DNA of 64,000 nucleotides from Brachyspira murdochii DSM 12563 (lineage in GTDB: Bacteria; Spirochaetota; Brachyspiria; Brachyspirales; Brachyspiraceae): NCBI RefSeq assembly GCF_000092845.1, contig NC_014150.1, positions 620,001 through 684,000 on the forward strand, given 5' to 3'. Below are positions 18,165-27,878 of this stretch, one piece after another. The translations under genes and the position numbers were made by a program. The notes beneath the pieces are model-generated. The model did not search any database, was not told the DNA's origin, and worked only from the letters and a program-made list of their open reading frames with translations. Numbering within the stretch: position 1 is the first letter of the stretch; each line of letters opens with the position of its first letter.

Positions 18165-19763
18165 ATGTATAGAAAAAAAATTATAAAATTACTATTAATA
18201 TTATTATTCTCATCATTATCCCTCTATCCATTTGGAGGAAAACCAATAAGAATAGAGGAAGTAAGACCATATTATACAAGTACAGAGACTGCCAAAATAG
18301 ATATCTACATATATACAAATATAGGAGATAATACAAACTACAATTATATTACATTTGCTGTAGCAGATGCAATAGCCAATCAGCTTGAGTATAATAAAAC
18401 TATAAGACTTCAGTCCGAAACAAATTATACAATTACTCCAATAGACTTTGAAAGAGCATATGACTATAAAGTATTTCAATTTACAAATATAACATATACA
18501 AGCAGACAAGAGGGAACAAATATTACTATAGTTACAAATTATGAATATACAACCTATACCAACTGGGGAGACGTACGCAGCAATGTAAAATTAATAACGC
18601 CTGAAACTAAAGGATTTATACTTCAGACTAATGAAATGATATTTGATTATAACGGCACTAATGTAATATTAAAAGGTACTAATGATTTTATTCAAAAAGT
18701 AGATATAGGAAAAAACTATTATGAATATTTCGGAGATGATATAAAAAAATATGTATTTACTAGAAACTCTGATATAGCAATATTCGGAACTGTTGAATAT
18801 AAAAGACCAAATATTAATATAGTAACATATGTAGCATACATAAAAGATAGAAAGATAAATTCATATTCTATGACTGTACCTGAGGCAAGAATAGATGAAC
18901 AGGTTCCAAACTACGCATTAGAAATAGCAAATAGAATAAGCTATTTAGATAAAACTGGAATTATAGCCATAGATGTAAGCCCTCCGGATTCTTTTGTTTA
19001 TGTAGATGATATATTTGTAGGAAAAAGCGGCGATACATTATATGTTCCGGCACTTACAACAAATAATCATAGATTTACTATAAAAAAAGAATCTTATGAA
19101 ACTATAGATACTATGCTTTCATTTGAAAATCCTAATGAAAATATACTTCTTCAGTTCAAATTAGACGAACTTACAAATGCCGCAAGAGTACAGATAAATA
19201 TACCGGGAGAAGAGGCTAGTTCTGTAGTTATAAATGGCGTAAAGGAAACTCCAACAAATGTAATAAATAGATATTTTGGGTTTGGTACATATTCTCTAAA
19301 AATAACAAATAAAAATTATATAGATTATTATGGTACATTTACTGTAAACAGCACCAATTCTCTTAATCTTACCCCAAATATGAAGAAATTTAAAGAACCT
19401 ACACTAGCTGATAAAATATTTAAAAATTATGAAAGAAACACAAAAATATTTTTCGGACTAACTATAGCAAGTGCAATATTTTCAATAGGTACTTATGTAT
19501 ATGCAGGTGAAATATTAGATTCTACAATGGTAAAATATTATAATCAATATCAAAATGCTCTTAACAGACCGGAAGTAGATTTGAGGAACTATAATACTGC
19601 TATGAATATATATATAGCTGGAATGGTGCTTACTGGAGCATTTGCCCTAACTACAGGTATATATTATATGCTTTGGATAAATGAAAGCAACTTTGCTGTA
19701 GAGGAACTATCATTTAATGCAGGATATAGCGGAGCAAATATTATGTATTCATGGCGGTGGTAG
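18165..19763 (+). CDS. PEGA-domain envelope protein
   Basis: I place the start at the ATG at 18165, which has ACGGA just upstream and begins a clear signal peptide (MYRKKIIKLLLILLFSSLSL); an in-frame ATG at 18120 has no ribosome site. The product has about 532 residues. The first half, Asn/Thr/Tyr-rich, resembles spirochaete proteins that bind or sense the envelope. A PEGA domain (IAIDVSPPDSFVYVDDIFVG and following) occurs around residues 265-330 and a second related repeat follows. Two transmembrane helices near the C-terminus (FFGLTIASAIFSIGTYVYAG and IYIAGMVLTGAFALTTGIYY) place the tail in a membrane. Function unknown; an envelope structural or sensory role is inference. Confidence 0.6.
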   Translation: MYRKKIIKLLLILLFSSLSLYPFGGKPIRIEEVRPYYTSTETAKIDIYIYTNIGDNTNYNYITFAVADAIANQLEYNKTIRLQSETNYTITPIDFERAYDYKVFQFTNITYTSRQEGTNITIVTNYEYTTYTNWGDVRSNVKLITPETKGFILQTNEMIFDYNGTNVILKGTNDFIQKVDIGKNYYEYFGDDIKKYVFTRNSDIAIFGTVEYKRPNINIVTYVAYIKDRKINSYSMTVPEARIDEQVPNYALEIANRISYLDKTGIIAIDVSPPDSFVYVDDIFVGKSGDTLYVPALTTNNHRFTIKKESYETIDTMLSFENPNENILLQFKLDELTNAARVQINIPGEEASSVVINGVKETPTNVINRYFGFGTYSLKITNKNYIDYYGTFTVNSTNSLNLTPNMKKFKEPTLADKIFKNYERNTKIFFGLTIASAIFSIGTYVYAGEILDSTMVKYYNQYQNALNRPEVDLRNYNTAMNIYIAGMVLTGAFALTTGIYYMLWINESNFAVEELSFNAGYSGANIMYSWRW

Positions 19764-19807
19764 CAATATTAATCATATAATAAATAACATTATTTTTTAA
19801 AATAAAT

Positions 19808-19835
19808 TTGACAAAAATGTATTATTTACTATACT
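19808..19835 (+). promoter_or_regulatory. adk promoter
   Basis: TTGACA (19808-19813), 16 bases, TATACT (19830-19835), about 30 bp before the adk start at 19867. Confidence 0.6.
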
Positions 19836-19866
19836 ACTAATAATAATGCTTTTTAGGAGTTGTAAT

Positions 19867-20424
19867 ATGCTTAATATAATTTTTATAGGAGCTCCCGGCG
19901 TAGGTAAAGGAACTCAATCTGCTTTAATAGAAAAAGATTATTCTATAGCACATATTGCTACAGGCGATATGTTAAGAGAAAATATTTCTAATGGTACAGA
20001 ACTAGGTAAAACTGCCAAATCATATATGGACAAAGGTGAATTAGTACCAGATAGTTTAGTTATTGATATGCTTAAAGCTAGAATAACTAAAGATGATTGT
20101 AAAAATGGCTTTATGCTTGACGGATTCCCTAGAACTATGGAACAGGCAAAAGAATTATCATCTATACTTGACAGCTTAAATTATAAAATCAGTGCTGTTA
20201 TAGATATATTTGCTTCTGAAGAGATAATAATAGACAGACTTTTAAAAAGAGGACGTGCTGATGATAATGAAGAAACTATAAAAAATAGATTAAAAGTATT
20301 TGAAAGTCAAAGTAAACCTGTGCTTGATTACTATAACGGCAAAGCAAAAATAATAAAAATAGAAAGTGTAGGAACACCAGAAGAAGTGTATGCTAGAATA
20401 AAAAAAGAATTAGATTCACTGTAA
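19867..20424 (+). CDS. adk: Adenylate kinase, short-lid form
   Basis: Interconverts ATP + AMP and 2 ADP. The start is the ATG at 19867, with AGGAG 7 bases upstream; an upstream in-frame ATG at 19846 would precede the ribosome site. The 185-residue product starts [18 protein letters not shown] with the P-loop GAPGVGKGT, followed by the AMP-binding [10 protein letters not shown], the DGFPRT motif and the lid [15 protein letters not shown]. The lid lacks the 30-residue zinc or hydrogen-bond insertion of long bacterial enzymes. It forms a single-gene unit with its own promoter and terminator. Confidence 0.93.
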   Translation: MLNIIFIGAPGVGKGTQSALIEKDYSIAHIATGDMLRENISNGTELGKTAKSYMDKGELVPDSLVIDMLKARITKDDCKNGFMLDGFPRTMEQAKELSSILDSLNYKISAVIDIFASEEIIIDRLLKRGRADDNEETIKNRLKVFESQSKPVLDYYNGKAKIIKIESVGTPEEVYARIKKELDSL

Positions 20425-20445
20425 TATATAATTATTTAATCGTTA

Positions 20446-20478
20446 AGGCTGTAGTTTTTTATACTGCAGCCTTTTTTA
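20446..20478 (+). terminator. Terminator after adk
   Basis: Arms AGGCTGTAGT (20446-20455) and ACTGCAGCCT (20463-20472), ten pairs with one G-U, then TTTTT. Confidence 0.85.
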
Positions 20479-20620
20479 TTAAAAAAAATATTCATCAATT
20501 TTAGATATTTTTTTAATAAATAAAAATATTAGGCAAAATCATTTTTATAATATATATTCCGAAAATCTTTAAAAAGATAAAAAATATAGAAGAAAATTAT
20601 TAATTTATAGGTTTATAAAT

Positions 20621-21184
20621 ATGTCTGAAGAAAAAGAGATAAATAATATTGAAAACACAGAAAACACAAATGAAGAAGCTGTTTCAGATAATGCTCCTAG
20701 AAAAGTAGTAAAAAAGAAAATGATAGTCAAATCTAAAAATAAAGAAAATATTAAAGATTTAGATTTATCTGCTTACGGAGCTAGAAGGCAGGCAAGAATA
20801 TATGCTGTAATGTCTTTATATTCTTATGAAATTAATGAAAGAAAAATAAGTATAAATAATATTTTAGATTTTGATTATGATAAAAAAATACCTGAAAATA
20901 TATTTGCATTTACAAGAAATTTAGTTGAAGGAACTATAAAAAATTTAGAAAGAATAGACAGCTTAATAGAAAAATATTCTAATAACTGGGATATAAAGAG
21001 AATACAATATGTAGACAAATCTATTATTAGAATGTCAATATATTCTTTAATATTTTTAAAAGACATACCTAAATCTGTAGTAATAGATGAGGCAGTCGAA
21101 ATTGCTAAAATATTTAGCGATAAAGATTCTTATAAATTTGTTAATGGGATTTTAGATGGTATACAGGAAGAAGACATACAATAG
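20621..21184 (+). CDS. nusB: Transcription antitermination factor NusB
   Basis: RNA-binding protein of the boxA/NusE complex that helps RNA polymerase read through rRNA operons. The 187-residue product has a charged, disordered N-terminal extension of about 50 residues (Glu/Asn-rich, then a Lys-rich KKKMIVKSKNKENIK) before the helical NusB domain, which starts at ARRQARIYAVMSLYSYE and ends with SVVIDEAVEIAKIFSDKDS followed by YKFVNGILDGI. The extension is unusual compared with typical NusB of about 140 residues. The stop overlaps the next gene by 29 bp, implying translational coupling. Confidence 0.9.
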   Translation: MSEEKEINNIENTENTNEEAVSDNAPRKVVKKKMIVKSKNKENIKDLDLSAYGARRQARIYAVMSLYSYEINERKISINNILDFDYDKKIPENIFAFTRNLVEGTIKNLERIDSLIEKYSNNWDIKRIQYVDKSIIRMSIYSLIFLKDIPKSVVIDEAVEIAKIFSDKDSYKFVNGILDGIQEEDIQ

Positions 21185-23051
21185 AAGACTAGCTAAATAT
21201 AAAAATCTTCAAATGGTGGTTTTTATATTATGCATAGGTGCTTTAGGTTTTATAGCTATAATATCATTAAATGTAGCAATAATGCAGGGTAAAGTAAGGT
21301 TAAACTATCAGTCTGCTGATGATTATACCTTGGCAAAAGAATATTATAAAAATAAAGACTACAATAAAGCTAAATCAATACTAAAAAAAGAGATAAGTAC
21401 AACTATAGACCCTAAAAAACAGTATGAAGCAAATATACTGCTTGGTCAAATATATAATGAAACTGAAGATTATGATAATGCTATAAAAATATTTAATACT
21501 ATGACCAATTCATTGTATTTAGATGAAAAGCTTAAACATAATTTAGGAATATCATATTTAGAAAAAGAGATGTATGATGAAGCCTTAACATCATTAGAAA
21601 CATCTTTATCTATAAACAGTAATTATATACCTAGCCTTCTTACTTTGGGACGTTTTTATATGGAAAGAAACTTGCCTCGTTTGGCAAAAGGATATTATGA
21701 AAGAGTATTATCTTTAGAAGAAAGCGATGAAGCATTATTTTATGTTGGCTTAATAGCACTTAATGAAGGTTTTCAAAGTGTTGCTTATGATACTTTAAGT
21801 AAATTAGTAAGAAGAAGCAAAGGCGAATATGCTGATAAAGCTGCTACAATACTTGGAGATATTTATGTAATATCTGGAGATACTGACAGTGCTATAGAAA
21901 TGTATTTAAAAAGTTTAGTTAATTCTGATACTAAGCCGGACTCTATAAGAAGACTTGTAAAAATATACGAACAGGTTGAAGACTATGACGGTATAAAAAA
22001 AGTGTATGAACAAATACTTGAACAAAATCCCAATGATATTGATACTATACTAGCTTTAGGTGAATTATACGAAAAAGAAAATGCATATGACAGAGCTATT
22101 AAATATTATCTAAAATTAACAAAAATGAAAGACTATACTAATACTTATGAAGCTATAGGACTTCTTGCCAACTCTTACTATAAAGGAAGTATGCTTAAAG
22201 AGGCAGAGGCTAATTATAAAAAAATTCTAATGGCTGACAATAAAGATGATCTCTATAAAACAGCATTAGAAAGACTTGGCGATATAACATACAGACAAAA
22301 AGATTTTATGCCTTCTCTTAAATATTATCAGGAAATATATAAAATAGAAACTAATAATGCTATATTTATGCCTAGACTTGGAGAATTGGAATTATATTAC
22401 GGTAATTCTGACAGGGGAATCAAATTATTAAAAGATTCTATTGCAGAAGATGTTGGGAATGCTTTTCCAAGCAGAACACTTGCTATTTACTATGAAAGCA
22501 TAGGCAATATTAATGAAGCATTAAATTACTATAATTATACACTTTCAAAATATCCTAAAGATAGAGAAAGTATATACAGAGCCGGAATGCTTTATTATAA
22601 AACTAAAAATTATGAAAAATCAAAAGAGTCATTACTTATAGCAGCAAATGATGAAAACAATACAACATTAGTAAGAGAGAATGCTTGGGTAACTCTTGCT
22701 GCAATGATGGAAGAGATACGCTCTTATAATGATGCTGCTGCTTATTACAGACAGCTTGTGGAAATGTCTCCTAGTGTAGAAAACTTTATGCTTTATGGTG
22801 CTTTCTCTTATAGAAGACTACAGTATAACGATGCTATATATGCTTATAATGAGGCTTTAAACTTGGCATCTTCAAAGAGAGACTTATTTGATATTAATTT
22901 AGCTTTGGGTAAATGTTATTATAGAATGAATGAACTTGATAATGCAGAAGAAAGCTACAGAAATGCATTAAGCTATAACGGAGGTGATTCTCAGGCTAAA
23001 GACGGCTTAAGACAGGTTTTGACAAAAAAAGAACTTATGTATAATAATTGA
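21156..23051 (+). CDS. Membrane-anchored TPR protein
   Basis: A 631-residue protein with a basic N-terminus, one transmembrane helix (LQMVVFILCIGALGFIAIIS, about 18-40), and then tetratricopeptide repeats over almost the entire remainder (for example DDYTLAKEYYKNKDYNKAKS, LGISYLEKEMYDEALTSLE, LGKCYYRMNELDNAEESYRN). Around fifteen repeats are visible. The helix orientation suggests the TPR region is periplasmic or cytoplasmic; this is not resolved. The ATG at 21156 lies inside nusB, without a strong ribosome site, so expression may depend on nusB translation. Likely a scaffold for envelope protein assembly; no partner is shown by context. Confidence 0.75.
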   Translation: MVYRKKTYNRRLAKYKNLQMVVFILCIGALGFIAIISLNVAIMQGKVRLNYQSADDYTLAKEYYKNKDYNKAKSILKKEISTTIDPKKQYEANILLGQIYNETEDYDNAIKIFNTMTNSLYLDEKLKHNLGISYLEKEMYDEALTSLETSLSINSNYIPSLLTLGRFYMERNLPRLAKGYYERVLSLEESDEALFYVGLIALNEGFQSVAYDTLSKLVRRSKGEYADKAATILGDIYVISGDTDSAIEMYLKSLVNSDTKPDSIRRLVKIYEQVEDYDGIKKVYEQILEQNPNDIDTILALGELYEKENAYDRAIKYYLKLTKMKDYTNTYEAIGLLANSYYKGSMLKEAEANYKKILMADNKDDLYKTALERLGDITYRQKDFMPSLKYYQEIYKIETNNAIFMPRLGELELYYGNSDRGIKLLKDSIAEDVGNAFPSRTLAIYYESIGNINEALNYYNYTLSKYPKDRESIYRAGMLYYKTKNYEKSKESLLIAANDENNTTLVRENAWVTLAAMMEEIRSYNDAAAYYRQLVEMSPSVENFMLYGAFSYRRLQYNDAIYAYNEALNLASSKRDLFDINLALGKCYYRMNELDNAEESYRNALSYNGGDSQAKDGLRQVLTKKELMYNN

Positions 23052-23096
23052 TTTTTATAAGGTTAAATATTTTAATCCTACAATCTTTTAATAATG

Positions 23097-23138
23097 GGCT
23101 TTAATAATTATTAAACATTATTAAAGCCTCTTATTTTT
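23097..23138 (+). terminator. Terminator after the nusB-TPR unit
   Basis: Perfect 12-bp arms GGCTTTAATAAT (23097-23108) and ATTATTAAAGCC (23117-23128) followed by TCTTATTTTTT. Confidence 0.85.
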
Positions 23139-23361
23139 TATATTAGACTTGTTTCAAAACTAATTTTCTTTATTAATCGTGGAACAGCACTGCTAAGTAC
23201 ACCCGCACTTCTTTTATGACGCTGTCCCCTTTGGCTACAGCCGACTACATATTTATATACTGAAAAGATAAATTTTACAGCATGTAAAACATCGTATTTT
23301 ATAATTTTTAAATTAAATAATTTAATATTTAACCTTGTTAAGTAATTTTTTAACAAATCTA
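23139..23361. repeat. GC-richer segment, probable dispersed-repeat remnant
   Basis: About 23,160-23,235 is unusually G+C-rich for this DNA and contains GGCTGTAGCC-type and GTGTACTT words on the minus strand. It has a frame with KRSAGVLSSAVPR that does not look like a conserved protein. From memory, Brachyspira genomes carry dispersed intergenic sequences with similar words. I treat it as a remnant of such an element, not a gene. Confidence 0.35.
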
Positions 23362-25242
23362 TTAATTCTTTTTTCTATGTATCAAATAATATATAAAATT
23401 TATAACTATAATTACAGCCAATAAAACAGAAACAGCTATATACGAATAAAAAGAAACATCATTAGCCGTGTAAAATATTTTAGGAAGTTTCCAATCTACT
23501 TTTTTAAATGAAGCAAATTTTTCTAAATCATCTTTTTGTTCTAAGCTAAACCCTGTAAACTGTTTATAATTATCATCAAAAAATATTAAACTGTTTGGGT
23601 GAGTAAAATTATAATAATTATTATTTGTTTTGTAAATAGATCCTTCTTCTTTAGACTCAAAAGTTTCAAGTCCGTAACCGTATATTGGTTCATAAGGAAA
23701 TCTGCTTGAATGCAAATTATAATCATTACTTAAAAACTGTTCTAATATTTTACCCTCGCCCTCTTCTGATATTTCTGTTATTTTATAATTATTATTACTT
23801 CCTAAATCATTAATTTTATTCCAAACTTCCATACCGATTTTTAAATCTACATTTCTAAAAGGCTCTCCATAATAAAAATTGTCCGCATGTTTATATACAA
23901 AAAAGAATATCGTATATATATTTAATAAAAGCATTACTGCCGCAAATTTTCTCTTATCAAATAATTTGTATTTATTTAAAAGATAAGATAAAAATATAGA
24001 AAAAGGAAGTATTAATACAGAACATATCCTTAATCTTAAATTCATTTTCTTTAAGAAAGGAAATAAACTATTAATTATACCATTATCATAATGAATATCA
24101 AAAACCAAATAAAACCATATAATAAAAAGAATAATTTTTAATTTATCAAATTTACTTAAATTAATAATATACTCTTTAATATCTTTTCTATTGATAATAA
24201 TTATTGCTATAATTATAGGAAGCATCATAAAAGGAAGTGATATATCTCTCTCCCATATCCCTCTATATTGGATATTAAAAAATAAATTCAATGAAAATAA
24301 CTTCTCTATAAAACCAACAACAGATAAAATTAAATTATAATAAATTACTTCAAATACTTTATAAAAAGGAACATTATCAACCATAAGTCTTCCCCTATCT
24401 ATTTTTGAAGCCAAAATAAATATAGGAATAAGCCTTGATAAACTTAAAACAAAAGATAATAATACAGAAAGTATTACAGCTATACATTTTTTTACAAAAT
24501 CAAAATCCAGTTTAAAAAATATTACAGCAGCACCCAATAATACAAAACAAGTATAGAAAAATATTGTGTGAATTGCTCCTCCGAATATCATGGCAGAAAA
24601 TACAAAAGCACCAGAAAATACTCTAATAATAAAACTAAACTTTAATTTTGATATAGTATTAGAAAAAAATATAAAAACAATAAATGCAGTTAATGGATGA
24701 TATATAAATGTCCAATGCCCTACTTTAAGATGATAAATATAATAACCAGTGCAGGAAAAAAATACAGCCCCAGTTAAAGAACTGATAAAATTAAAATTAA
24801 AATCTTTTTTAAGAAGAATATACACAGATATAAAACCAATAATAGAAAACAAAAAAGTAAGTACATTATAACTATACCAAAAAGGCATAATTAAAGTAAG
24901 AAAATATAAAGGCGAATACTGATGCCAATTAGGATTAGCATAACTTAAAAGCCCGCCTCCAAATAAAGGAGAAGCCCATTCTATATCAAGTCCATTATTC
25001 TGATAATATAAAAACATACTCATAGCCCTAGCCTCTATTTGGGAATAATCATGTCCTATATAAGGATAATTGCTATTTAAAAGTATAATTTGTGATATTG
25101 AAGAAGCTAAACAAAATAATATTAAAATAAATTTTTCTTTTTTACTATTTAAAGCTATATTAAAAATATCTTTATCAGATTTAATTATATATACAAATGA
25201 AACTATAAATAATATAGTTATTAAATAAAATAATATTATCAT
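23362..25242 (-). CDS. Polytopic membrane protein, YfhO/GT-C-like
   Basis: A 626-residue protein with about twelve hydrophobic helices and a C-terminal soluble part of about 150 residues before a last helix. The first large loop holds YIGHDYSQIEARAMSMFLYY and later ANPNWHQYSPLYFLTLIMPF, the type of acidic/aromatic loop found in GT-C sugar transferases and YfhO-like proteins. Third gene of the GT2 operon. Inferred role: transfer of a lipid-linked sugar onto a surface polymer. An SD-like AGGAAAG precedes the ATG. Upstream of it lies a 44-bp fragment identical to the 3' end of the GT2 gene. Confidence 0.55.
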   Translation of the reverse strand: MIILFYLITILFIVSFVYIIKSDKDIFNIALNSKKEKFILILFCLASSISQIILLNSNYPYIGHDYSQIEARAMSMFLYYQNNGLDIEWASPLFGGGLLSYANPNWHQYSPLYFLTLIMPFWYSYNVLTFLFSIIGFISVYILLKKDFNFNFISSLTGAVFFSCTGYYIYHLKVGHWTFIYHPLTAFIVFIFFSNTISKLKFSFIIRVFSGAFVFSAMIFGGAIHTIFFYTCFVLLGAAVIFFKLDFDFVKKCIAVILSVLLSFVLSLSRLIPIFILASKIDRGRLMVDNVPFYKVFEVIYYNLILSVVGFIEKLFSLNLFFNIQYRGIWERDISLPFMMLPIIIAIIIINRKDIKEYIINLSKFDKLKIILFIIWFYLVFDIHYDNGIINSLFPFLKKMNLRLRICSVLILPFSIFLSYLLNKYKLFDKRKFAAVMLLLNIYTIFFFVYKHADNFYYGEPFRNVDLKIGMEVWNKINDLGSNNNYKITEISEEGEGKILEQFLSNDYNLHSSRFPYEPIYGYGLETFESKEEGSIYKTNNNYYNFTHPNSLIFFDDNYKQFTGFSLEQKDDLEKFASFKKVDWKLPKIFYTANDVSFYSYIAVSVLLAVIIVINFIYYLIHRKKN

Positions 25243-25267
25243 AATACTTTCCTATTTTATATTTTTC

Positions 25268-25311
25268 TTAATAATATATTCAGGTCTTTTTTTGATTTCA
25301 TTAAATATATT
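25268..25311 (-). repeat. 44-bp copy of the GT2 3' end (recombination scar)
   Basis: Identical to 26918-26961, where it encodes NIFNEIKKRPEYIIK near the C-terminus of the GT2 protein. Here it sits one base past the stop codon of the 25313-26884 gene and just upstream of the next ribosome site, without an attached gene. It is most simply the residue of a second GT2 copy lost or rearranged. Confidence 0.85.
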
Positions 25312-25312
25312 A

Positions 25313-26884
25313 TTAATCTTTCATATATCTGTAAACAGCTAAAACATCATCTCCCCATATCTTTACAGCATCTTCTGGTATAGGCTTATTTTTTCCTTCT
25401 TTTACATCAGTCCATTTACCTGTAAAAAAGTACATATCTCTATTAAAAATAAAATATGTTAATTTTGCTTCTTCATTCATATTCCATTCATCAGATATTC
25501 CATACATAATAGATGCAAATTTATACATTTCTTTAATAGTTGAAATAGTTCTTATTGTATTTAAATCAAAATCTTCTCCATTAGAATCATTTATTATTGA
25601 CTGCATTAATGCCTTGTGATTATCATAACTATATTGTTTTGTATACAGATTTATTGTCCTAAAAATATGTAAAGAAAGAGCAATACTTACAAAAATGGCA
25701 AATATAGGTAAAAAAGTTTTTAATTTCATAAAACGTCCTTCCTCTATATATTTTGTTAATATTAATATAGGAACAAATGATAAAGCAAATGCATTATAAA
25801 TATAATGAAAAGTACCGGGTTTTGATTTAGCTATAAAAAACACTAGTAATGTTGTAGGTATATATATTAAATATAATATCATACTTTCTCTTAGCATTAT
25901 ATCTCTAACATCAAGAGATTGATTATTTTTTGTAAACACTTTTTTGGCAGAAAAAACAAAAGCAGTTATAGAAAAAGCTGCTGTGAGTAAAAGCATTAAT
26001 GCCATAAAAACTAAAAAAGGATTATCTTTAAACCAAAAATAAAGTATAGCATTAGTTCTTCCGTAAAAGATAGACATTTCTGTTGTAGGGTATATTAGCA
26101 TGCAGTAAATTTGAGGAAGACCTACTAATTTTCCTCCTTCCCTAAATGAAAGCATTGATAATGTATTTGAAAAACCATTGTTAATTTCACTAATCAAATA
26201 AGGTAAATACAATAAAAAAGATATAAATACACTTATTAATAGCGGAACTATATATTTCTTTGTAAGTGTTTTAAATCTTATGATATGGTAAACTATTAAT
26301 GACGGCACTATCGAAAAAAATACAGCAAAATGACACTGAGCCATTAAAGCAATAATAGGAAACATAAATAATGCTGAAACATATGAATATTTTCCATCTG
26401 ATACATATTCGCAAAATAATATTAGTAATATAAATGATAAATATATCATTGGATTTGGATTATAAATATCTATACTAGCAAAAAATAAATAAGCATTGCA
26501 TAATAATAAGGCAGTAAATACAGCAGTTATATATTTTCCAAACCTTTTATAAAGCCACAATAAAAATACAAATAAAACTACAAAACATAGAAACATAAAC
26601 ACAATACGTGAAATAAAAAAATTATCATTTGTTATTCTATAAATGAATGTATACAATATATAATAAAACCCGCCCGGCATTCTAGGGGTATAGTCAGCAT
26701 CAGCATTCCACATTTTTGTACCTAAAACTGGTATGGAATTCATATTATATAAAGTTACCATGTCATCATACTGTTTAAATTGATCAAAATCGGCTTTTGC
26801 CCTTGGAAATCCATATATATGTATTATTATTGTAAGTATAATAGGAATTATAAATGCACTATATAATATGATATTCTTTTTCAT
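25313..26884 (-). CDS. GT-C family glycosyltransferase (PMT/GT39-like)
   Basis: A 523-residue polytopic protein with about eleven hydrophobic helices. The first periplasmic loop contains ADFDQFKQYDDMV and ADADYTPRMPGGFYYILYTF, resembling the acidic loop and PPL-type motif of dolichyl/polyprenyl-phosphate-sugar transferases. A soluble C-terminal domain of about 100 residues ends the protein. It lies 17 bp downstream of the GT2 gene, with AAGGA before the ATG. GT2 enzymes of this kind make polyprenyl-phosphate sugars which GT-C enzymes then use, so the pair is a coherent two-step pathway. Acceptor unknown. Confidence 0.7.
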   Translation of the reverse strand: MKKNIILYSAFIIPIILTIIIHIYGFPRAKADFDQFKQYDDMVTLYNMNSIPVLGTKMWNADADYTPRMPGGFYYILYTFIYRITNDNFFISRIVFMFLCFVVLFVFLLWLYKRFGKYITAVFTALLLCNAYLFFASIDIYNPNPMIYLSFILLILFCEYVSDGKYSYVSALFMFPIIALMAQCHFAVFFSIVPSLIVYHIIRFKTLTKKYIVPLLISVFISFLLYLPYLISEINNGFSNTLSMLSFREGGKLVGLPQIYCMLIYPTTEMSIFYGRTNAILYFWFKDNPFLVFMALMLLLTAAFSITAFVFSAKKVFTKNNQSLDVRDIMLRESMILYLIYIPTTLLVFFIAKSKPGTFHYIYNAFALSFVPILILTKYIEEGRFMKLKTFLPIFAIFVSIALSLHIFRTINLYTKQYSYDNHKALMQSIINDSNGEDFDLNTIRTISTIKEMYKFASIMYGISDEWNMNEEAKLTYFIFNRDMYFFTGKWTDVKEGKNKPIPEDAVKIWGDDVLAVYRYMKD

Positions 26885-26901
26885 TTTGTTATCCTTAAAA
26901 A

Positions 26902-27831
26902 TTATTCTATTGTTTTTTTAATAATATATTCAGGTCTTTTTTTGATTTCATTAAATATATTGGCTAAATACTCACTAATAACAGACAGTGAAATTAGCTG
27001 AAAACCACCCATAAAAAGAATTGTAATTATAATAGAAGCCCAGCCTTTTACTAGAGTCTCTGGATTAAATAAATACAAATAAAACACTCTGATAGAAAAA
27101 GCTAAAGCAATAAATATAGCGAGTATACCTAAAAATAATGATATTCTTAAAGGCTTAACAGAAAATGATAAAATTCCTGTAAGAGCCAACTTAAGCATTT
27201 TCTTAAAAGTATATTTTGTATGCCCTGCTGCTCTTGCATCTCTCTCATATTCGAAAGCTCTCTGTTCAAAACCAGTCCAGCTTATTAAACCTCTTATGTA
27301 TTTTGGATTTTCACTAAAAGATTTATACGCTTCTATAACATTTTTATCTATAAGTCTAAAGTCTCCAGTATCAACTGGGAACTTTACTTCTGAGAGCAAA
27401 TTTATCAAACGGTAAAATAATGATGCTGTTAGTTTCTTAAATATACTCTCACCCTTCCTTGAAACTCTTTTACCATAAATAATAGGTGTTTTGGTTTTTT
27501 CATATTCTTTTATCATATCCGGTATAATTTCAGGAGGGTCTTGTAAGTCAGCATCTATTATTACAGCTATATCCCCTTTAGAGTTATGTATTCCGCAGCT
27601 TACTGCAGCCTGATGTCCAAAGTTGCGTGAAAAAGAAAAAAGTTTTACTCTGCTGTCTTTTTTATTTAATTCTTCTATTATCTGTTCGGTTTTATCTTTA
27701 CTGCCGTCATTAACAAAAATAAATTCGCATTCATAGTCTGATAATTTTTTAGAAACATTATTTATTCTTTCATAGAGTGTATTTAAAACTTCTTCTTCAT
27801 TATAGCAGGGTATTATTATACTAATTTTCAT
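26902..27831 (-). CDS. Glycosyltransferase family 2, polyprenyl-phosphate sugar synthase (GtrB/DPM1-like)
   Basis: A 309-residue inner-membrane enzyme. The GT-A catalytic domain (1-230) starts MKISIIIPCYNEEEVLNTLY, with FVNDGSKDKTE, FGHQAAVSCGI, the metal-binding DAD in IIDADLQDPPEI, and KPLRISLF before two C-terminal transmembrane helices. This arrangement matches GtrB/ArnC-type proteins that transfer a sugar from a nucleotide to undecaprenyl phosphate. It is the first gene of a three-gene operon. Its own ribosome site (GGCGGTG) is weak, and a translated leader ORF containing 24 heptanucleotide repeats lies upstream and may control it by coupling. Confidence 0.85.
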   Translation of the reverse strand: MKISIIIPCYNEEEVLNTLYERINNVSKKLSDYECEFIFVNDGSKDKTEQIIEELNKKDSRVKLFSFSRNFGHQAAVSCGIHNSKGDIAVIIDADLQDPPEIIPDMIKEYEKTKTPIIYGKRVSRKGESIFKKLTASLFYRLINLLSEVKFPVDTGDFRLIDKNVIEAYKSFSENPKYIRGLISWTGFEQRAFEYERDARAAGHTKYTFKKMLKLALTGILSFSVKPLRISLFLGILAIFIALAFSIRVFYLYLFNPETLVKGWASIIITILFMGGFQLISLSVISEYLANIFNEIKKRPEYIIKKTIE

Positions 27832-27878
27832 AATACACCGCCATAAATATATTTTTTTTGCAATGACAATAGATTATA

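Noticed and set aside
23168-23184. parS site (CGTGGAACA)
   Set aside because: Only half of the palindrome is present; the left arm does not match TGTTCCACG.
23138-23356. 72-codon minus-strand frame
   Set aside because: No family pattern or ribosome site; it covers a GC-richer patch that looks like a dispersed repeat.
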